Shown piece by piece: positions 48,803 through 58,621 of a stretch of 64,000 bases of DNA (the stretch's first letter is position 1; each line of letters opens with the position of its first letter). Below the pieces are notes generated by a model, which worked only from the letters and a program-made list of their open reading frames with translations, was not told where the DNA came from and ran no database searches. The stretch is taken from the NCBI RefSeq assembly GCF_030408675.1, contig NZ_CP047200.1, positions 434,001-498,000 on the forward strand, given 5' to 3'. The stretch comes from Corynebacterium durum (GTDB taxonomy: Bacteria > Actinomycetota > Actinomycetes > Mycobacteriales > Mycobacteriaceae). A program made the translations under genes and the position numbers.

Positions 48803-51637
48803 TTGCGCAAACCCGTAAAATCTGCAGTCATTGCAGGGGCAACGACAGTGGCAGTTACTTTGTCATTTATTCCGTCTGCCGTCGCATCTGAAGACTGCGG
48901 ACCGAGCAAGAGCAACGACAGCTCGAATAATACGTCGACAACGTCAGACGACAGCTCTGATAAGGGTTCTGACGCCAGCACGACCAACTCCGGCAGCGAC
49001 ACTACCTCTGACGATAGCTCTAAAACTCTCTCTGGTATGTCCGGCATTGACGCTACGACCAACGTAGGCGTCACCGACGTTGTTACCGGCCACTATCAAA
49101 GTGATGCCAGCGCTCACGCTGACGCTTCTAGCCGCGCTTCTGCCTCTGGCAATGGGGATGCGTCTGCTGACGCTAGCGCTGATGCTTCGGCTAAGGCTTC
49201 CGGTAACGGAGATGCATCTGCCAACGCCAATGCTGACGCTTCGGCTAAGGCTTCCGGTAACGGTGATGCTTCTGCTGACGCTAATGCTGATGCTTCGGCT
49301 AAGGCTTCCGGTAACGGTGATGCGTCTACTGATGCATCGGCTTCCGGTGATTCAAGTGTTCGTGTTTCCGGTGGTGATGATTCGGATTCGTTTGACCCCA
49401 ATGATTGCCCTCCCGGTGGGTGGGTGACCGGTGGTCATGATATTTCTGCTGATGCCAACGCGGATGCCAATGCTAACGCTTCTGTGACCGGTAACGGTGA
49501 TGCGTCTGCTGACGCTAGCGCTGATGCTTCGGCTAAGGCTTCCGGTAACGGAGATGCATCTGCCAACGCCAATGCTGACGCTTCGGCTAAGGCTTCCGGT
49601 AACGGTGATGCTTCTGCTGACGCTAATGCTGATGCTTCGGCTAAGGCTTCCGGTAACGGTGATGCGTCTACTGATGCATCGGCTTCCGGTGATTCAAGTG
49701 TTCGTGTTTCCGGTGGTGATGATTCGGATTCGTTTGACCCCAATGATTGCCCTCCCGGTGGGTGGGTGACCGGTGGTCATGATATTTCTGCTGATGCCAA
49801 CGCGGATGCTTCAACAAAGGTCTCGGTTTCTAACCACCGCAACATTTCTGCTGATGCCAACGCGGATGCCAATGCTAACGCTTCTGTGACCGGTAACGGT
49901 GATGCGTCTGCTGACGCTAATGCTGATGCTTCGGCTAAGGCTTCCGGTAACGGAGATGCATCTGCCAACGCCAATGCTGACGCTTCGGCAAACATCTCCG
50001 GCAATGGTGGCGGCAACCACAATGGTAATGGCGGAGGTAACTACGACTCGGACCGTGACTCTGATCATGATTCCGGTTCCGGTGGTGGCAGCTCCGACAA
50101 TGGTGGCGGTAACTCCGGCTCTGGCGGTGGCAGCTCCGACAACGGTGGCGGTAACTCCGGCTCTGGCGGTGGCAGCTCCGACAATGGTGGCGGTAACTCC
50201 GGTTCCGGTGGTGGCAGCTCCGACAACGGTGGCGGTAACTCCGGCTCTGGCGGTGGCAGCTCCGACAATGGTGGCGGTAACTCCGGTGCCGGTGGTGGCA
50301 GCTCCGATAGCTCTGGCAGTGGCAGCAGCATCCTAGATTTCTTCGGAAGCTCCGGTTCCTCCAATGGTGGCGGTAACTCCGGCTCTGGCGGTGGCAGCTC
50401 CGATAGCTCTGGCAGTGGCAGCAGCATCCTAGATTTCTTCGGAAGCTCCGGTTCCTCCAATGGTGGCGGTAACTCCGGCTCTGGCGGTGGAAGCTCTGAG
50501 TTGAGTTCCCTGGGCAGCTCTGGTGGAAGCTCTGAGTTGAGCTCCCTGGGCAGCTCTGGTGGAAGCTCTGAGTTGAGCTCCCTGGGCAGCTCTGGTGGAA
50601 GCTCTGAGTTGAGCTCCCTGGGCAGCTCTGGTGGAAGCTCTGAGTTGAGCTCCCTGGGCAGCTCTGCAGGTAGCTCCGAGATTCTTGGTTCCAGCAGTGG
50701 ATCGAGCATGGGAAGCAGCGCCCTGAGTGCATTGGGTAGTTCTGCCGGTGGCTCCAGCGCTGTTGGTAGCTCAGGCCTCCTGGTTGGTGCTGCTCTTCTA
50801 GGCGGCGCAGCTCTGCTGGGTAACCTGATCCTTAATGGTGGCGGAAGCTCTGCTCCTGCTGCACCGGTTGCTCCTAACGCTGGTGGTGCTGAAGGCGGCG
50901 GCGCACCTGCTGCTCCCGCTCCTGCAGCACCTGCTGCTCCCGCTCCTGCAGCACCTGCTGCTCCCGCTCCTGCAGCACCTGCTGCTCCACAGGCTCCTCA
51001 GGGTGGTGGCAACTACAACACCACCAACGAGGCTCCTCAGGGTGGCGGCAACACCACCAATGAAAAGGGCATTGCTCCTGTAGCTCACGAGGGCGTCGGT
51101 GGACCTGTTGCTCCTCTCGGACCAAACGAAAAGGGCGTTGCACCAAAGCCTGCAGGCGCTGAGAAGGGTGTTGCGCCAAAGCCTGGTGGGAATGGAAATG
51201 CGTACAATGCTCCAGCTGCCCCGGCTCCAGCCGCTCCTGCACCAGCTCCGGCTGCTCCTCAGTTTGACACCACTGGCCTGCTTTCCGGTGCAGCAATCCT
51301 GGGTGGCGCTGCATTGCTGGGCAGCTCCGTAGCACCCGCACTGAGCAGTGGTCTTGGTAGTTCTGGTTTGCTGGGTAGCTCTGAACTGAGCTCCGGCGGC
51401 AGCTCTGGTTTGCTGGGTAGCTCTGAACTGAGCTCCGGCGGTAGCTCTGAACTGAGCTCCGGCGGCAGCTCTGTAGGCAGCTCCGAGCTGAGTTCTGGCG
51501 GCAGCTCCCGAGCATTCAACTTCGGCTCCAGTAGGAACTTCCTCGGATCAATTGATTTCCTCTTTGATTCCTTCTTCAGCCTCCTGACTGGCAGCTCCAT
51601 TGCACGTGCAGTTACCTCTTCATTTAGCGGTAGCTAA
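48803..51637 (+). CDS. Large secreted low-complexity repeat protein, probably surface-located
   Basis: 944 residues. A signal peptide ends about AVASE (residue ~29). Then: a Ser/Asp/Thr-rich region to ~100; Ala/Asp repeats GDASADANADASAKASGN (~105-400) interrupted by FDPNDCPPGGWVTGG twice, each with one Cys; SSDNGGGNSGSGGG repeats (~420-500); five GSSELSSLGSSG repeats (~565-620); a hydrophobic stretch GLLVGAALLGGAALLGNLIL (~655-675); an Ala/Pro/Asn linker; a second LLSGAAILGGAALLGSS stretch (~823-840); GSSELSSGG repeats; and a unique tail with a hydrophobic patch. No LPXTG or known adhesin domain. The TTG at 48803 follows AAAGGAG; a GTG at 48776 is less likely. It may be an envelope-spanning or mycomembrane-associated protein. 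Confidence 0.75.
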   Translation: MRKPVKSAVIAGATTVAVTLSFIPSAVASEDCGPSKSNDSSNNTSTTSDDSSDKGSDASTTNSGSDTTSDDSSKTLSGMSGIDATTNVGVTDVVTGHYQSDASAHADASSRASASGNGDASADASADASAKASGNGDASANANADASAKASGNGDASADANADASAKASGNGDASTDASASGDSSVRVSGGDDSDSFDPNDCPPGGWVTGGHDISADANADANANASVTGNGDASADASADASAKASGNGDASANANADASAKASGNGDASADANADASAKASGNGDASTDASASGDSSVRVSGGDDSDSFDPNDCPPGGWVTGGHDISADANADASTKVSVSNHRNISADANADANANASVTGNGDASADANADASAKASGNGDASANANADASANISGNGGGNHNGNGGGNYDSDRDSDHDSGSGGGSSDNGGGNSGSGGGSSDNGGGNSGSGGGSSDNGGGNSGSGGGSSDNGGGNSGSGGGSSDNGGGNSGAGGGSSDSSGSGSSILDFFGSSGSSNGGGNSGSGGGSSDSSGSGSSILDFFGSSGSSNGGGNSGSGGGSSELSSLGSSGGSSELSSLGSSGGSSELSSLGSSGGSSELSSLGSSGGSSELSSLGSSAGSSEILGSSSGSSMGSSALSALGSSAGGSSAVGSSGLLVGAALLGGAALLGNLILNGGGSSAPAAPVAPNAGGAEGGGAPAAPAPAAPAAPAPAAPAAPAPAAPAAPQAPQGGGNYNTTNEAPQGGGNTTNEKGIAPVAHEGVGGPVAPLGPNEKGVAPKPAGAEKGVAPKPGGNGNAYNAPAAPAPAAPAPAPAAPQFDTTGLLSGAAILGGAALLGSSVAPALSSGLGSSGLLGSSELSSGGSSGLLGSSELSSGGSSELSSGGSSVGSSELSSGGSSRAFNFGSSRNFLGSIDFLFDSFFSLLTGSSIARAVTSSFSGS
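49157..49809 (+). repeat. 311-bp direct repeat within the repeat-protein gene
   Basis: 49157-49467 and 49499-49809 encode identical protein and look identical or nearly so in DNA, offset 342 bp (114 codons). A third partial copy lies at 49840-50000. This indicates recent tandem duplication. Confidence 0.85.
50060..50660 (+). repeat. Short tandem repeats within the repeat-protein gene
   Basis: About 42 bp units encode SSDNGGGNSGSGGG (50095-50310), then two ~108 bp units around GSSILDFFGSSGSSNGGG, then five ~36 bp units encoding GSSELSSLGSSG (50490-50660). They stay in frame and are prone to copy number change. Confidence 0.8.
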
Positions 51638-51652
51638 CACTGCATAACTTTT

Positions 51653-51697
51653 AAGTGGCTGGATGCCGTGCGATAAGCATGGTGTTCAGTCACTTTT
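51653..51697 (+). terminator. Terminator of the repeat-protein gene
   Basis: AAGTGGCTG (51653-51661) pairs with CAGTCACTT (51687-51695) with one G-U pair, enclosing a smaller stem, and is followed by TTCTC. Confidence 0.6.
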
Positions 51698-51829
51698 CTC
51701 TATGTATGGGGGCCTTCACGATTATGTAGCTAAGCGCATCATGCGGTGGTGTAAGCGTGGTGGTGGGCAGCCGACCTTGTGTGGGTCGGGACGTCGTTAA
51801 GCGAGGGGGTTGAGGGGTATCACAGTAAG

Positions 51830-51858
51830 TTGTGTGTGCGCTTTGGGTGCTGTATTAT
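51830..51858 (+). promoter_or_regulatory. Promoter of the rpsH-rplO operon
   Basis: TTGTGT (51830-51835), 17 nt, TATTAT (51853-51858), about 200 nt before rpsH. The remaining 51698-52065 contains a CCGACC/GGGTCGG hairpin near 51772 and no gene. Confidence 0.6.
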
Positions 51859-52065
51859 TGCCGCTTGGACTCTGCACAAGAATCCATGTAAGAACTTAAC
51901 AACTTCTACTTTGTTGTAGGCCCCTCGCCTTAGTTGGCGTCCACCTGTTTTCAAGGCAGCGAGCTTTACCGCTATTGAGCGGCTTAGGGCGGACAGTGGC
52001 CGGTCACCAGGTGATAACTCCAGGTGAGGATGGAACCGCAACGAGAAAGGCAACAAGGTCGCCTT

Positions 52066-52464
52066 ATGACCATGACTGATCCTATTGCCGACATGTTGTC
52101 ACGCGTGCGCAACGCAAACAATGCGCACCATGACACCGTGTCCATGCCCTCTTCTAAGCTGAAGGTGAATATCGCCACCATTTTGAAGCAAGAGGGTTAT
52201 ATTGCTGACTTCGCCGTTGAGGATGCCAGGGTTGGCAAGACCCTCACGATTGAACTGAAGTACGGCCCGAGCCGTGAGCGTTCCATCTCCGGTATTCGTC
52301 GCGTGTCCAAGCCGGGTCTGCGCATCTACGCTAAGTCCACCAACCTGCCGCGCGTGTTGGGTGGTCTGGGTGTGGCTATCATTTCCACCTCCCAGGGGCT
52401 GCTCACCGATCGTCAGGCTACCGAGAAGGGTGTAGGCGGAGAAGTTCTCGCCTACGTCTGGTAA
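52066..52464 (+). CDS. rpsH: 30S ribosomal protein S8
   Basis: A 132-residue protein binding the central domain of 16S rRNA; in E. coli it regulates the spc operon. [19 protein letters not shown] starts it and [20 protein letters not shown] ends it. ATG at 52066 gives the standard length. It heads a separate operon because the spc cluster is split here. Confidence 0.97.
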   Translation: MTMTDPIADMLSRVRNANNAHHDTVSMPSSKLKVNIATILKQEGYIADFAVEDARVGKTLTIELKYGPSRERSISGIRRVSKPGLRIYAKSTNLPRVLGGLGVAIISTSQGLLTDRQATEKGVGGEVLAYVW

Positions 52465-52481
52465 GGGAGGATTGACTAACA

Positions 52482-53018
52482 ATGTCGCGTATTGGTAAGA
52501 ACCCAGTCTCCATCCCGTCTGGCGTGGAGGCAAAGATTGATGGCCAGCATGTTGAGGTGAAGGGACCCAAGGGAACGCTGTCTCTGGATGTGCCGGAACC
52601 CATCACTGTTGTTCTTGAGGGTAGCGAGATTAAGGTTTCTCGTCCTGATGACAACCGCAGGAGCCGCGCGCTGCACGGTCTGTCCCGTTCCTTGATCAAT
52701 AACATGGTTATTGGCGTGTCTGAGGGCTACACCATCAAGATGGAAATCTTTGGTGTTGGTTACCGTGTTCAGGCTAAAGGCAAGGGCCTTGAGTTTTCTC
52801 TCGGCTACAGCCACACCATCCCGATTGAGCCGCCGGAGGGTGTCACCTTCGCGGTTGACGGCACCACCAAGTTCTCCATTTCGGGTATTGATAAGCAGAA
52901 GGTCGGCCAGATCGCCGCTAACATTCGTCGTCTGCGGAAGGATGATCCCTACAAGGGTAAAGGCATCCGCTACGAGGGTGAGCAGATCCGCCGCAAGGTC
53001 GGAAAGACGGGTAAGTAA
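52482..53018 (+). CDS. rplF: 50S ribosomal protein L6
   Basis: A 178-residue protein of the factor-binding region. [18 protein letters not shown] and the C-terminal [20 protein letters not shown] are diagnostic. GGGAGG precedes the ATG; rplR begins right after its stop. Confidence 0.97.
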   Translation: MSRIGKNPVSIPSGVEAKIDGQHVEVKGPKGTLSLDVPEPITVVLEGSEIKVSRPDDNRRSRALHGLSRSLINNMVIGVSEGYTIKMEIFGVGYRVQAKGKGLEFSLGYSHTIPIEPPEGVTFAVDGTTKFSISGIDKQKVGQIAANIRRLRKDDPYKGKGIRYEGEQIRRKVGKTGK

Positions 53019-53429
53019 ATGAGCAACACTGCAGAAGAAAAGCGCGTCAAGCGCACCCCCATCGGCAAGGACATTTCCACCCGTCGTCGCGAGGCGCGTA
53101 TTCGCCGCCACAATCGTCTGCGGAACCACCTTCGTGGTACCGCCGAGCGCCCCCGTTTGGCAGTGTTCCGCAGCTCCCGCCACATGCACGCCCAGATCAT
53201 CGACGACACCATCGGTCACACTTTGGTCGCAGCGTCCACCGTTGAGCCTGAGCTGCGCGCATTTGAGGGCGAGAAGAAGGCTAAGGCTGCTGAAGTGGGC
53301 AAGCTCATTGCGAAGCGCGCCAAGGAAGCCGGCATCGAGAACGTTGTTTTCGACCGTGGTGGCTTCAAATACCACGGCCGCATCGCCGCACTGGCTGATG
53401 CCGCTCGTGAAGGTGGTCTGAAGTTCTAA
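53019..53429 (+). CDS. rplR: 50S ribosomal protein L18
   Basis: A 136-residue 5S rRNA-binding protein. [20 protein letters not shown] and [20 protein letters not shown] are typical. Confidence 0.97.
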   Translation: MSNTAEEKRVKRTPIGKDISTRRREARIRRHNRLRNHLRGTAERPRLAVFRSSRHMHAQIIDDTIGHTLVAASTVEPELRAFEGEKKAKAAEVGKLIAKRAKEAGIENVVFDRGGFKYHGRIAALADAAREGGLKF

Positions 53430-53469
53430 TGATCACCGCAACAAAGTTCAACAACGGAAGGAACGCGTA

Positions 53470-54099
53470 ATGCCGGGACGTGAACGGCGTGACGGCGGAC
53501 GCTCCGCCGACAACAACAACGAAAACCGTAACGAGCGCCGTGGCCGTGGCCGCGACGATCGTCGTAACCAACAGCAGGATGAGCGCTCGCAGTACATTGA
53601 GCGCGTTGTCACCATCAACCGTGTGTCCAAGGTTGTGAAGGGTGGTCGTCGCTTCAGCTTCACCGCCCTCGTGATCGTCGGCGACGGCCAGGGCATGGTT
53701 GGTGTTGGCTACGGTAAGGCCAAGGAAGTTCCCGCTGCTATCCAGAAGGGTGCAGAAGAAGCACGCAAGAACTTCTTCCATGTCCCTATGGTTGGTGGCA
53801 CCATCACCCACCCTGTGCAGGGCGAAGCTGCCGCTGGCATCGTGATGATGCGTCCGGCCGCTCCCGGTACTGGTGTTATCGCTGGTGGTGCTGCTCGTCC
53901 GGTGCTGGAATGCGCTGGCGTGCAGGACATTCTGTGTAAGTCCCTTGGCTCCGATAATGCTATCAACGTTGTCCACGCAACTGTGGACGGCCTGAAGCAG
54001 CTGGTTCGCCCTGAAGAGGTTGCCGCTCGTCGTGGCAAGTCCATTGAAGAGGTTGCTCCGGCTCGTATGCTGCGCGCTCGCGCAGGGCAGGAGGCTTAA
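53470..54099 (+). CDS. rpsE: 30S ribosomal protein S5
   Basis: A 209-residue protein near the mRNA entry and 16S helix 34. The core ([37 protein letters not shown]) is conserved. An additional ~40-residue charged N-terminus ([15 protein letters not shown]) extends it beyond the ~165 residues of E. coli S5, as is common in actinobacteria. Confidence 0.97.
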   Translation: MPGRERRDGGRSADNNNENRNERRGRGRDDRRNQQQDERSQYIERVVTINRVSKVVKGGRRFSFTALVIVGDGQGMVGVGYGKAKEVPAAIQKGAEEARKNFFHVPMVGGTITHPVQGEAAAGIVMMRPAAPGTGVIAGGAARPVLECAGVQDILCKSLGSDNAINVVHATVDGLKQLVRPEEVAARRGKSIEEVAPARMLRARAGQEA

Positions 54100-54102
54100 A
54101 CC

Positions 54103-54288
54103 ATGGCTCTGAAGATTACTCAAGTTAAGGGCACCGTTGGTGCACGGCACTACCAGAAGGAATCGCTACGCTGCCTCGGACTGAGGCGCATCCATCAAAG
54201 CGTTGTCCGCCCCGACAATTCTCAGGTGCGCGGCTGGATCAACGTGGTGCGTCACTTGGTCGACGTTGAAGAAGTAGCGGGGGAGTAG
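54103..54288 (+). CDS. rpmD: 50S ribosomal protein L30
   Basis: A 61-residue protein. [20 protein letters not shown] and the [20 protein letters not shown] motif identify it. It follows rpsE after 3 nt. Confidence 0.96.
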   Translation: MALKITQVKGTVGARHYQKESLRCLGLRRIHQSVVRPDNSQVRGWINVVRHLVDVEEVAGE

Positions 54289-54295
54289 GTAACAA

Positions 54296-54742
54296 ATGAG
54301 CGAACCCATTAAGCTCCATGATCTGCGCCCTGCCCCGGGTGCAAACAAGGCCAAGACCCGTGTTGGTCGCGGTGAAGCCTCTAAGGGTAAGACCGCTGGT
54401 CGTGGTACCAAGGGTACGAAGGCCCGCAAGCAGGTTTCGGCCGCTTTTGAGGGTGGCCAGATGCCAATTCACATGCGTCTGCCCAAGCTCAAGGGCTTCA
54501 AACCGCACAACAAGGTTGTTTTCCAGGTTGTTAACGTTTCTGACCTGGAAAAGGCTTTCCCGAATGGTGGTGACGTCACCATTGCCGACATCGTTGCCGC
54601 TGGTCTGGTTCGTAAGAAGCAGCCGGTGAAGGTGCTTGGCAACGGTGAGATCAGCGTCAAGCTGAACGTTTCCGCCAACAAGTTCTCCGGCTCCGCCAAG
54701 GAGAAGATCGAAGCCGCTGGCGGTACCGTCACTGAGGTGTAA
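54296..54742 (+). CDS. rplO: 50S ribosomal protein L15
   Basis: A 148-residue late-assembly protein. [20 protein letters not shown] and [13 protein letters not shown] are characteristic. It ends the operon with a strong terminator; secY, usually next, is separated by a small membrane protein and a TetR gene. Confidence 0.97.
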   Translation: MSEPIKLHDLRPAPGANKAKTRVGRGEASKGKTAGRGTKGTKARKQVSAAFEGGQMPIHMRLPKLKGFKPHNKVVFQVVNVSDLEKAFPNGGDVTIADIVAAGLVRKKQPVKVLGNGEISVKLNVSANKFSGSAKEKIEAAGGTVTEV

Positions 54743-54768
54743 GTCCCCAGCGTTTGATCGCTTATCGA

Positions 54769-54810
54769 CGCCCCGATTCTCCCTGTTTGTGGGAGGATAG
54801 GGGCGTTTTT
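54769..54810 (+). terminator. Terminator of rpsH-rplO
   Basis: CGCCCC (54769-54774) pairs with GGGGCG (54800-54805) and CTCCC with GGGAG inside, followed by TTTTT (54806-54810). Confidence 0.85.
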
Positions 54811-54842
54811 CATGTTTGGTGCTGACTTACTGCTGGCATCTT

Positions 54843-55079
54843 GTGACTATTGCGATTATGGGGATGGTGATCGCATACATTCTTCTTGCGATGCGTCGTG
54901 GTGGGGTGGCACTGGCGTGGTATGCGACCATCACGGCGATTGCTTTTGCTGGTTGGAGTGTGCTGATGATTATTCTGAACAATCTGTCACCACTGATCCA
55001 TGGGCAATGGATTGCGTTTTTGTTGATAGCGGCGGCGGGAATGGTGGGTTCAGTGACTATGCGGCGTCGGCAAGCGTGA
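54843..55079 (+). CDS. Small predicted membrane protein
   Basis: 78 residues from a GTG at 54843, with three hydrophobic segments (IAIMGMVIAYILLAMRR, YATITAIAFAGWSVLMIIL, WIAFLLIAAAGMVGSVTMRR). No family is recognised. No clear ribosome binding site is seen. The frame can be extended to 54816. Its stop overlaps the GTG of the TetR gene (GTGA), suggesting coupling. It could be the regulator's target or partner. Confidence 0.5.
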   Translation: MTIAIMGMVIAYILLAMRRGGVALAWYATITAIAFAGWSVLMIILNNLSPLIHGQWIAFLLIAAAGMVGSVTMRRRQA

Positions 55080-55615
55080 ATATGATGAAGCGATTTTCTC
55101 AACAGGATTGGTTGGATGCTGGGTTAAGCGCGTTATCTGAGGGCGGCGTAGGGGCTGTGACGATTGATGCGCTGTGTCGCCGGGTGGGAAAGACCAAAGG
55201 ATCGTTTTATTCGCACTTTCCCACAATGAGCGACTTTATCCGGCAGTTGGGGGAACGATGGCGGCAAACCAACACGGATATGTTGATTGACGCGAGCGAA
55301 AGGGCGAAGCCGGAGGAGCGCCGTGCCGTGCTGAATCAGCTGGCCATGTCCTTGGACCATGGCTTGGAGCGAGAGTTTCGTAGGTTGGCGGCGGGCGACC
55401 ATGTCGCGGCTAAAATCCTGTGCGATGTGGATGATCGACGGATCGAGTTTCTGGCAGAGTCTTACCGGGCCACGGGTGTATTCAATGACGATGATGCGCT
55501 GGCCCTGGCGAGGGTTGAGTATGCGATGTTTCTGGGGTATCAGAATCACATGGAGGACCGTCACGACGAGTTCGCTGACAGCTATCAACGTTTCCTTCGC
55601 ATCATTGGGTTGTAG
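55076..55615 (+). CDS. TetR family transcriptional regulator
   Basis: 179 residues. The N-terminal helix-turn-helix is seen as DAGLSALSEGGVGAVTIDAL and RRVGKTKGSFYSHFPTMSDF, the TetR signature. The C-terminal ligand domain is unassigned. GTG at 55076 overlaps the upstream stop; ATG at 55082 is possible. The most likely target is the small membrane gene or itself. Confidence 0.8.
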   Translation: MNMMKRFSQQDWLDAGLSALSEGGVGAVTIDALCRRVGKTKGSFYSHFPTMSDFIRQLGERWRQTNTDMLIDASERAKPEERRAVLNQLAMSLDHGLEREFRRLAAGDHVAAKILCDVDDRRIEFLAESYRATGVFNDDDALALARVEYAMFLGYQNHMEDRHDEFADSYQRFLRIIGL

Positions 55616-55801
55616 CAGGATTGTAGTGGGTGAAAACCTCTAGCCAGAGTGGGCGGCGATCTCACGAACTGGTAAGGTAACGGAGTTGTATATATTTTGT
55701 GCGCTGGCCTGCGGATAGCTGGTTTGGTGCAGTGAGAGCTTTTACTATTTCTTGCTTACGTGAGCGTTGTTGGCTTGTGAGCAAGGAGCACAGGAGGATA
55801 T

Positions 55802-57124
55802 GTGTCCGCCATTCTTTCGGCTTTTAAGGACGTAGACCTGCGCAAGAAGATCTTGTTTACCATTGCAATGATCATCTTGTACCGTATCGGTGCGCAGATT
55901 CCGTCCCCAGGCATCAACTATGCGTCGATTAGTGGGCGTTTGCGGGAGCTGACGCAGGATCAGTCCAGCGTGTACTCGCTCATTAACCTCTTCTCGGGTG
56001 GTGCGCTACTGCAGCTATCTATCTTCGCCATCGGCATTATGCCTTACATCACGGCGTCGATTATTGTGCAGCTGCTGACGGTGGTTATTCCGCACTTTGA
56101 GGAGCTGAAGAAGGAAGGCCAGTCCGGACAGACAAAGATGACGCAGTACACGCGTTACCTCACTGTTGGGCTGGCGCTGCTTCAAGCCTCCGGCATTGTC
56201 GCCCTAGCTGACCGTGGCCAGCTTCTCGGTGGCGGTGTTGAGGTGCTCAAACACGACCGCAACATTTTCGACCTCGTCGTGTTGGTTCTGTCCATGACCG
56301 CTGGTGCCGTGCTGGTGATGTGGATCGGTGAGATGATGACGGAAAAGGGCATCGGCAACGGCATGTCACTGTTGATCTTCGCCGGTATTGCCACTCGTCT
56401 CCCCACCGACGGCGTTTCCATCCTGACCAGAAGTGGTGGCGTTGTGTTTGCGGCCGTCATGGCTGCTGTGGTTGTCCTCGTTGTGGGGGTGGTCTTCATT
56501 GAGCAGGGGCAGCGTCGGATTCCTGTGCAGTACGCGAAACGCATGGTCGGCCGCCGTCAGTATGGTGGTACCTCCACCTATCTGCCGTTGAAGGTGAACC
56601 AGGCTGGCGTTATCCCCGTGATCTTCGCCTCCTCGCTGATTTATGTTCCCGTGTTGATCACACAGATCGTGCAGTCCGGCTCGACACAGCCGAGCGATAA
56701 CTGGTGGCAGCGTAACGTGATCCAGTACCTTCAGACCCCATCGTCCTGGCAGTACATTGTCCTGTACTTTGTGCTGATCATCTTCTTCTCGTACTTCTAC
56801 GTGTCAGTGCAGTACGACCCGAACGAGCAGGCCGACAACATGAAGAAATATGGTGGGTTCATTCCAGGCATTCGCCCCGGTCGTCCCACTGCTCAATACC
56901 TGGGCTACGTGATGAACCGACTGCTGTTCGTTGGTGCCCTTTACCTGGGTGTCATCGCCGTGTTGCCGAACATCATGCTGGAACTTGGTGTGAGCGCTTC
57001 CAGCTCCAGCTCTACCCCCTTCGGTGGTACTGCAATTTTGATTCTGGTATCTGTTGCTTTGACGACAGTCAAACAAATTGAAAGTCAGCTTCTGCAAAGC
57101 AACTACGAAGGATTCCTCAAATGA
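55802..57124 (+). CDS. secY: Protein translocase subunit SecY
   Basis: A 440-residue channel subunit with ten helices. [35 protein letters not shown] and [12 protein letters not shown] are standard, and [20 protein letters not shown] is the cytosolic loop that contacts SecA or the ribosome. GTG at 55802 after AGGAGG. It overlaps adk by 4 nt. The 186 bp upstream has a TATATT box near 55690 but no good -35. Confidence 0.97.
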   Translation: MSAILSAFKDVDLRKKILFTIAMIILYRIGAQIPSPGINYASISGRLRELTQDQSSVYSLINLFSGGALLQLSIFAIGIMPYITASIIVQLLTVVIPHFEELKKEGQSGQTKMTQYTRYLTVGLALLQASGIVALADRGQLLGGGVEVLKHDRNIFDLVVLVLSMTAGAVLVMWIGEMMTEKGIGNGMSLLIFAGIATRLPTDGVSILTRSGGVVFAAVMAAVVVLVVGVVFIEQGQRRIPVQYAKRMVGRRQYGGTSTYLPLKVNQAGVIPVIFASSLIYVPVLITQIVQSGSTQPSDNWWQRNVIQYLQTPSSWQYIVLYFVLIIFFSYFYVSVQYDPNEQADNMKKYGGFIPGIRPGRPTAQYLGYVMNRLLFVGALYLGVIAVLPNIMLELGVSASSSSSTPFGGTAILILVSVALTTVKQIESQLLQSNYEGFLK

Positions 57125-57675
57125 GACTCGTGCTTCTCGGCCCACCTGGTGCTGGAAAAGGTACACAGGCAGCCATTCTTTCCGACAAGCTTGGGGTGCC
57201 ACACATTTCCACTGGTGACCTTTTCCGGGCAAACATTGGCGAAGGCACCCCGCTAGGGGTGGAGGCCAAACAGTACATTGACGCTGGCAAGCTTGTGCCC
57301 ACCGACGTGACCGCACGTATGGTGGCATCGCGGTTGGCGGAGGCAGACACAGCCAATGGCTTCTTGCTTGATGGTTTTCCTCGTACCGTTGAACAGGCCG
57401 AACTTCTCAAAGACATTCTTGCCGATGCTGGAGTGTCACTGGATGGCGTTGTGGAGTTCCGCGTATCTGAGGACGTTGTGGTGGAGCGCATGCTTGCCCG
57501 TGGCCGCGCGGATGACAATGAGGAGACGATTCGTACTCGGTTGGGCGTGTACCGTGATGAGACTGCGCCTTTGATCGAGTACTACGGTGATCGCCTTATC
57601 ACCATCAATGCAGAAGGGAGTGTTGAAGACATCAACGCTCGTACTCTTGAGGCACTTGAGACAGTGGGGAAGTAA
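57121..57675 (+). CDS. adk: Adenylate kinase
   Basis: A 184-residue enzyme making ADP from AMP and ATP. P-loop [10 protein letters not shown] (residues 7-16), [14 protein letters not shown] and [11 protein letters not shown] are present. It is the short form with a truncated LID lacking Cys ligands, common in actinobacteria. Coupled to secY (ATGA overlap). Confidence 0.97.
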   Translation: MRLVLLGPPGAGKGTQAAILSDKLGVPHISTGDLFRANIGEGTPLGVEAKQYIDAGKLVPTDVTARMVASRLAEADTANGFLLDGFPRTVEQAELLKDILADAGVSLDGVVEFRVSEDVVVERMLARGRADDNEETIRTRLGVYRDETAPLIEYYGDRLITINAEGSVEDINARTLEALETVGK

Positions 57676-57692
57676 ACCCCCTTTGGCGGCAG

Positions 57693-57746
57693 GCCAGTTG
57701 TGCGCTACACAGAACACTATGAGCGCACACCTGGCTTTTTCTTTTT
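57693..57746 (+). terminator. Terminator or attenuator between adk and map
   Basis: GCCAG-TT-GTGCG (57693-57704) pairs with CGCAC-AC-CTGGC (57724-57735), followed by TTTTTCTTTTT. It ends only 30 nt before map. Confidence 0.8.
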
Positions 57747-57775
57747 AATAGCAGCAGAGAGGACAAGAAAGAACA

Positions 57776-58585
57776 GTGATGGGGTTCAGGTCGAAGCGAA
57801 AAAAGATTGCGGCAAAAACACCTGGAGAGCTGGATGCGATGCAGGCTGCTGGGGAGATCGTTGGTCGTGCTTTGCAAGCTGTGAAGGCTGCGGCGGGGCC
57901 AGGGGTGTCCACTGCGGAGCTGGATGCCGTCGCTGAGCAGACTATTCGCGATGCCGGGGCGATTCCTACGTTCCAGGGCTATCAGGGCTTCCCTGCGTCG
58001 ATTTGTGCGAGCGTCAACGATGTCATCGTCCATGGCATTCCCAGCGCCGCCACGGTGCTCGCAGAGGGAGATCTGGTCTCCATTGACTGCGGTGCCACCT
58101 TTAATGGTTGGGTGGGAGACTCGGCCTGGACGTTTGGCATCGGCGAGGTAGCTGACGACGTCGACAAGCTCAATAAAGCCACTGAATGGGTGTTGATGGA
58201 GGGGATGAAGGCGATGGTTCCCGACAACCGGCTTACCGACGTCTCGCACGCGCTGGAGGTCGCGACACGCCAGGCTGAGAATAAATTTGGGGTGACATTG
58301 GGCATCGTAGAGGGGTACGGGGGGCACGGAATTGGGCGCACCATGCACGAGGATCCGTACCTTGCTAACGAAGGAAAAAGTGGACGTGGCCCCATCATCC
58401 AGGAGGGGTCGGTTTTGGCCATTGAACCTATGCTGACCTTGGGTACTACCCGTTCAGAGGTGAAAGAAGACGGGTGGACTGTGGTTACGCTTGACGGGTC
58501 GTGGGCATCACATTGGGAACACACTGTTGCGGCTACTGCGGGGGGACCGCGGATCCTGACTCCGCGACGTTCGTCACTAAGCTAA
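57776..58585 (+). CDS. map: Methionine aminopeptidase, type I
   Basis: A 269-residue metalloenzyme that removes the initiator Met. [19 protein letters not shown] holds the two metal Asp residues; [15 protein letters not shown] the His; IEPML and SHWEHTVA the Glu ligands. GTG at 57776 or ATG at 57779. With only 30 nt between the preceding terminator and its start, it must be read through or be leaderless from an unidentified promoter. Confidence 0.96.
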   Translation: MMGFRSKRKKIAAKTPGELDAMQAAGEIVGRALQAVKAAAGPGVSTAELDAVAEQTIRDAGAIPTFQGYQGFPASICASVNDVIVHGIPSAATVLAEGDLVSIDCGATFNGWVGDSAWTFGIGEVADDVDKLNKATEWVLMEGMKAMVPDNRLTDVSHALEVATRQAENKFGVTLGIVEGYGGHGIGRTMHEDPYLANEGKSGRGPIIQEGSVLAIEPMLTLGTTRSEVKEDGWTVVTLDGSWASHWEHTVAATAGGPRILTPRRSSLS

Positions 58586-58621
58586 TGAAAATCTCAGGGA
58601 TTTCCGGGTATACTTCACTAC

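Noticed and set aside
49157..50660. CRISPR-like periodic repeats
   Set aside because: The periods vary (about 36, 42, 108 and 342 bp), there are no unique spacers, and all repeats stay in one reading frame of a secreted protein.
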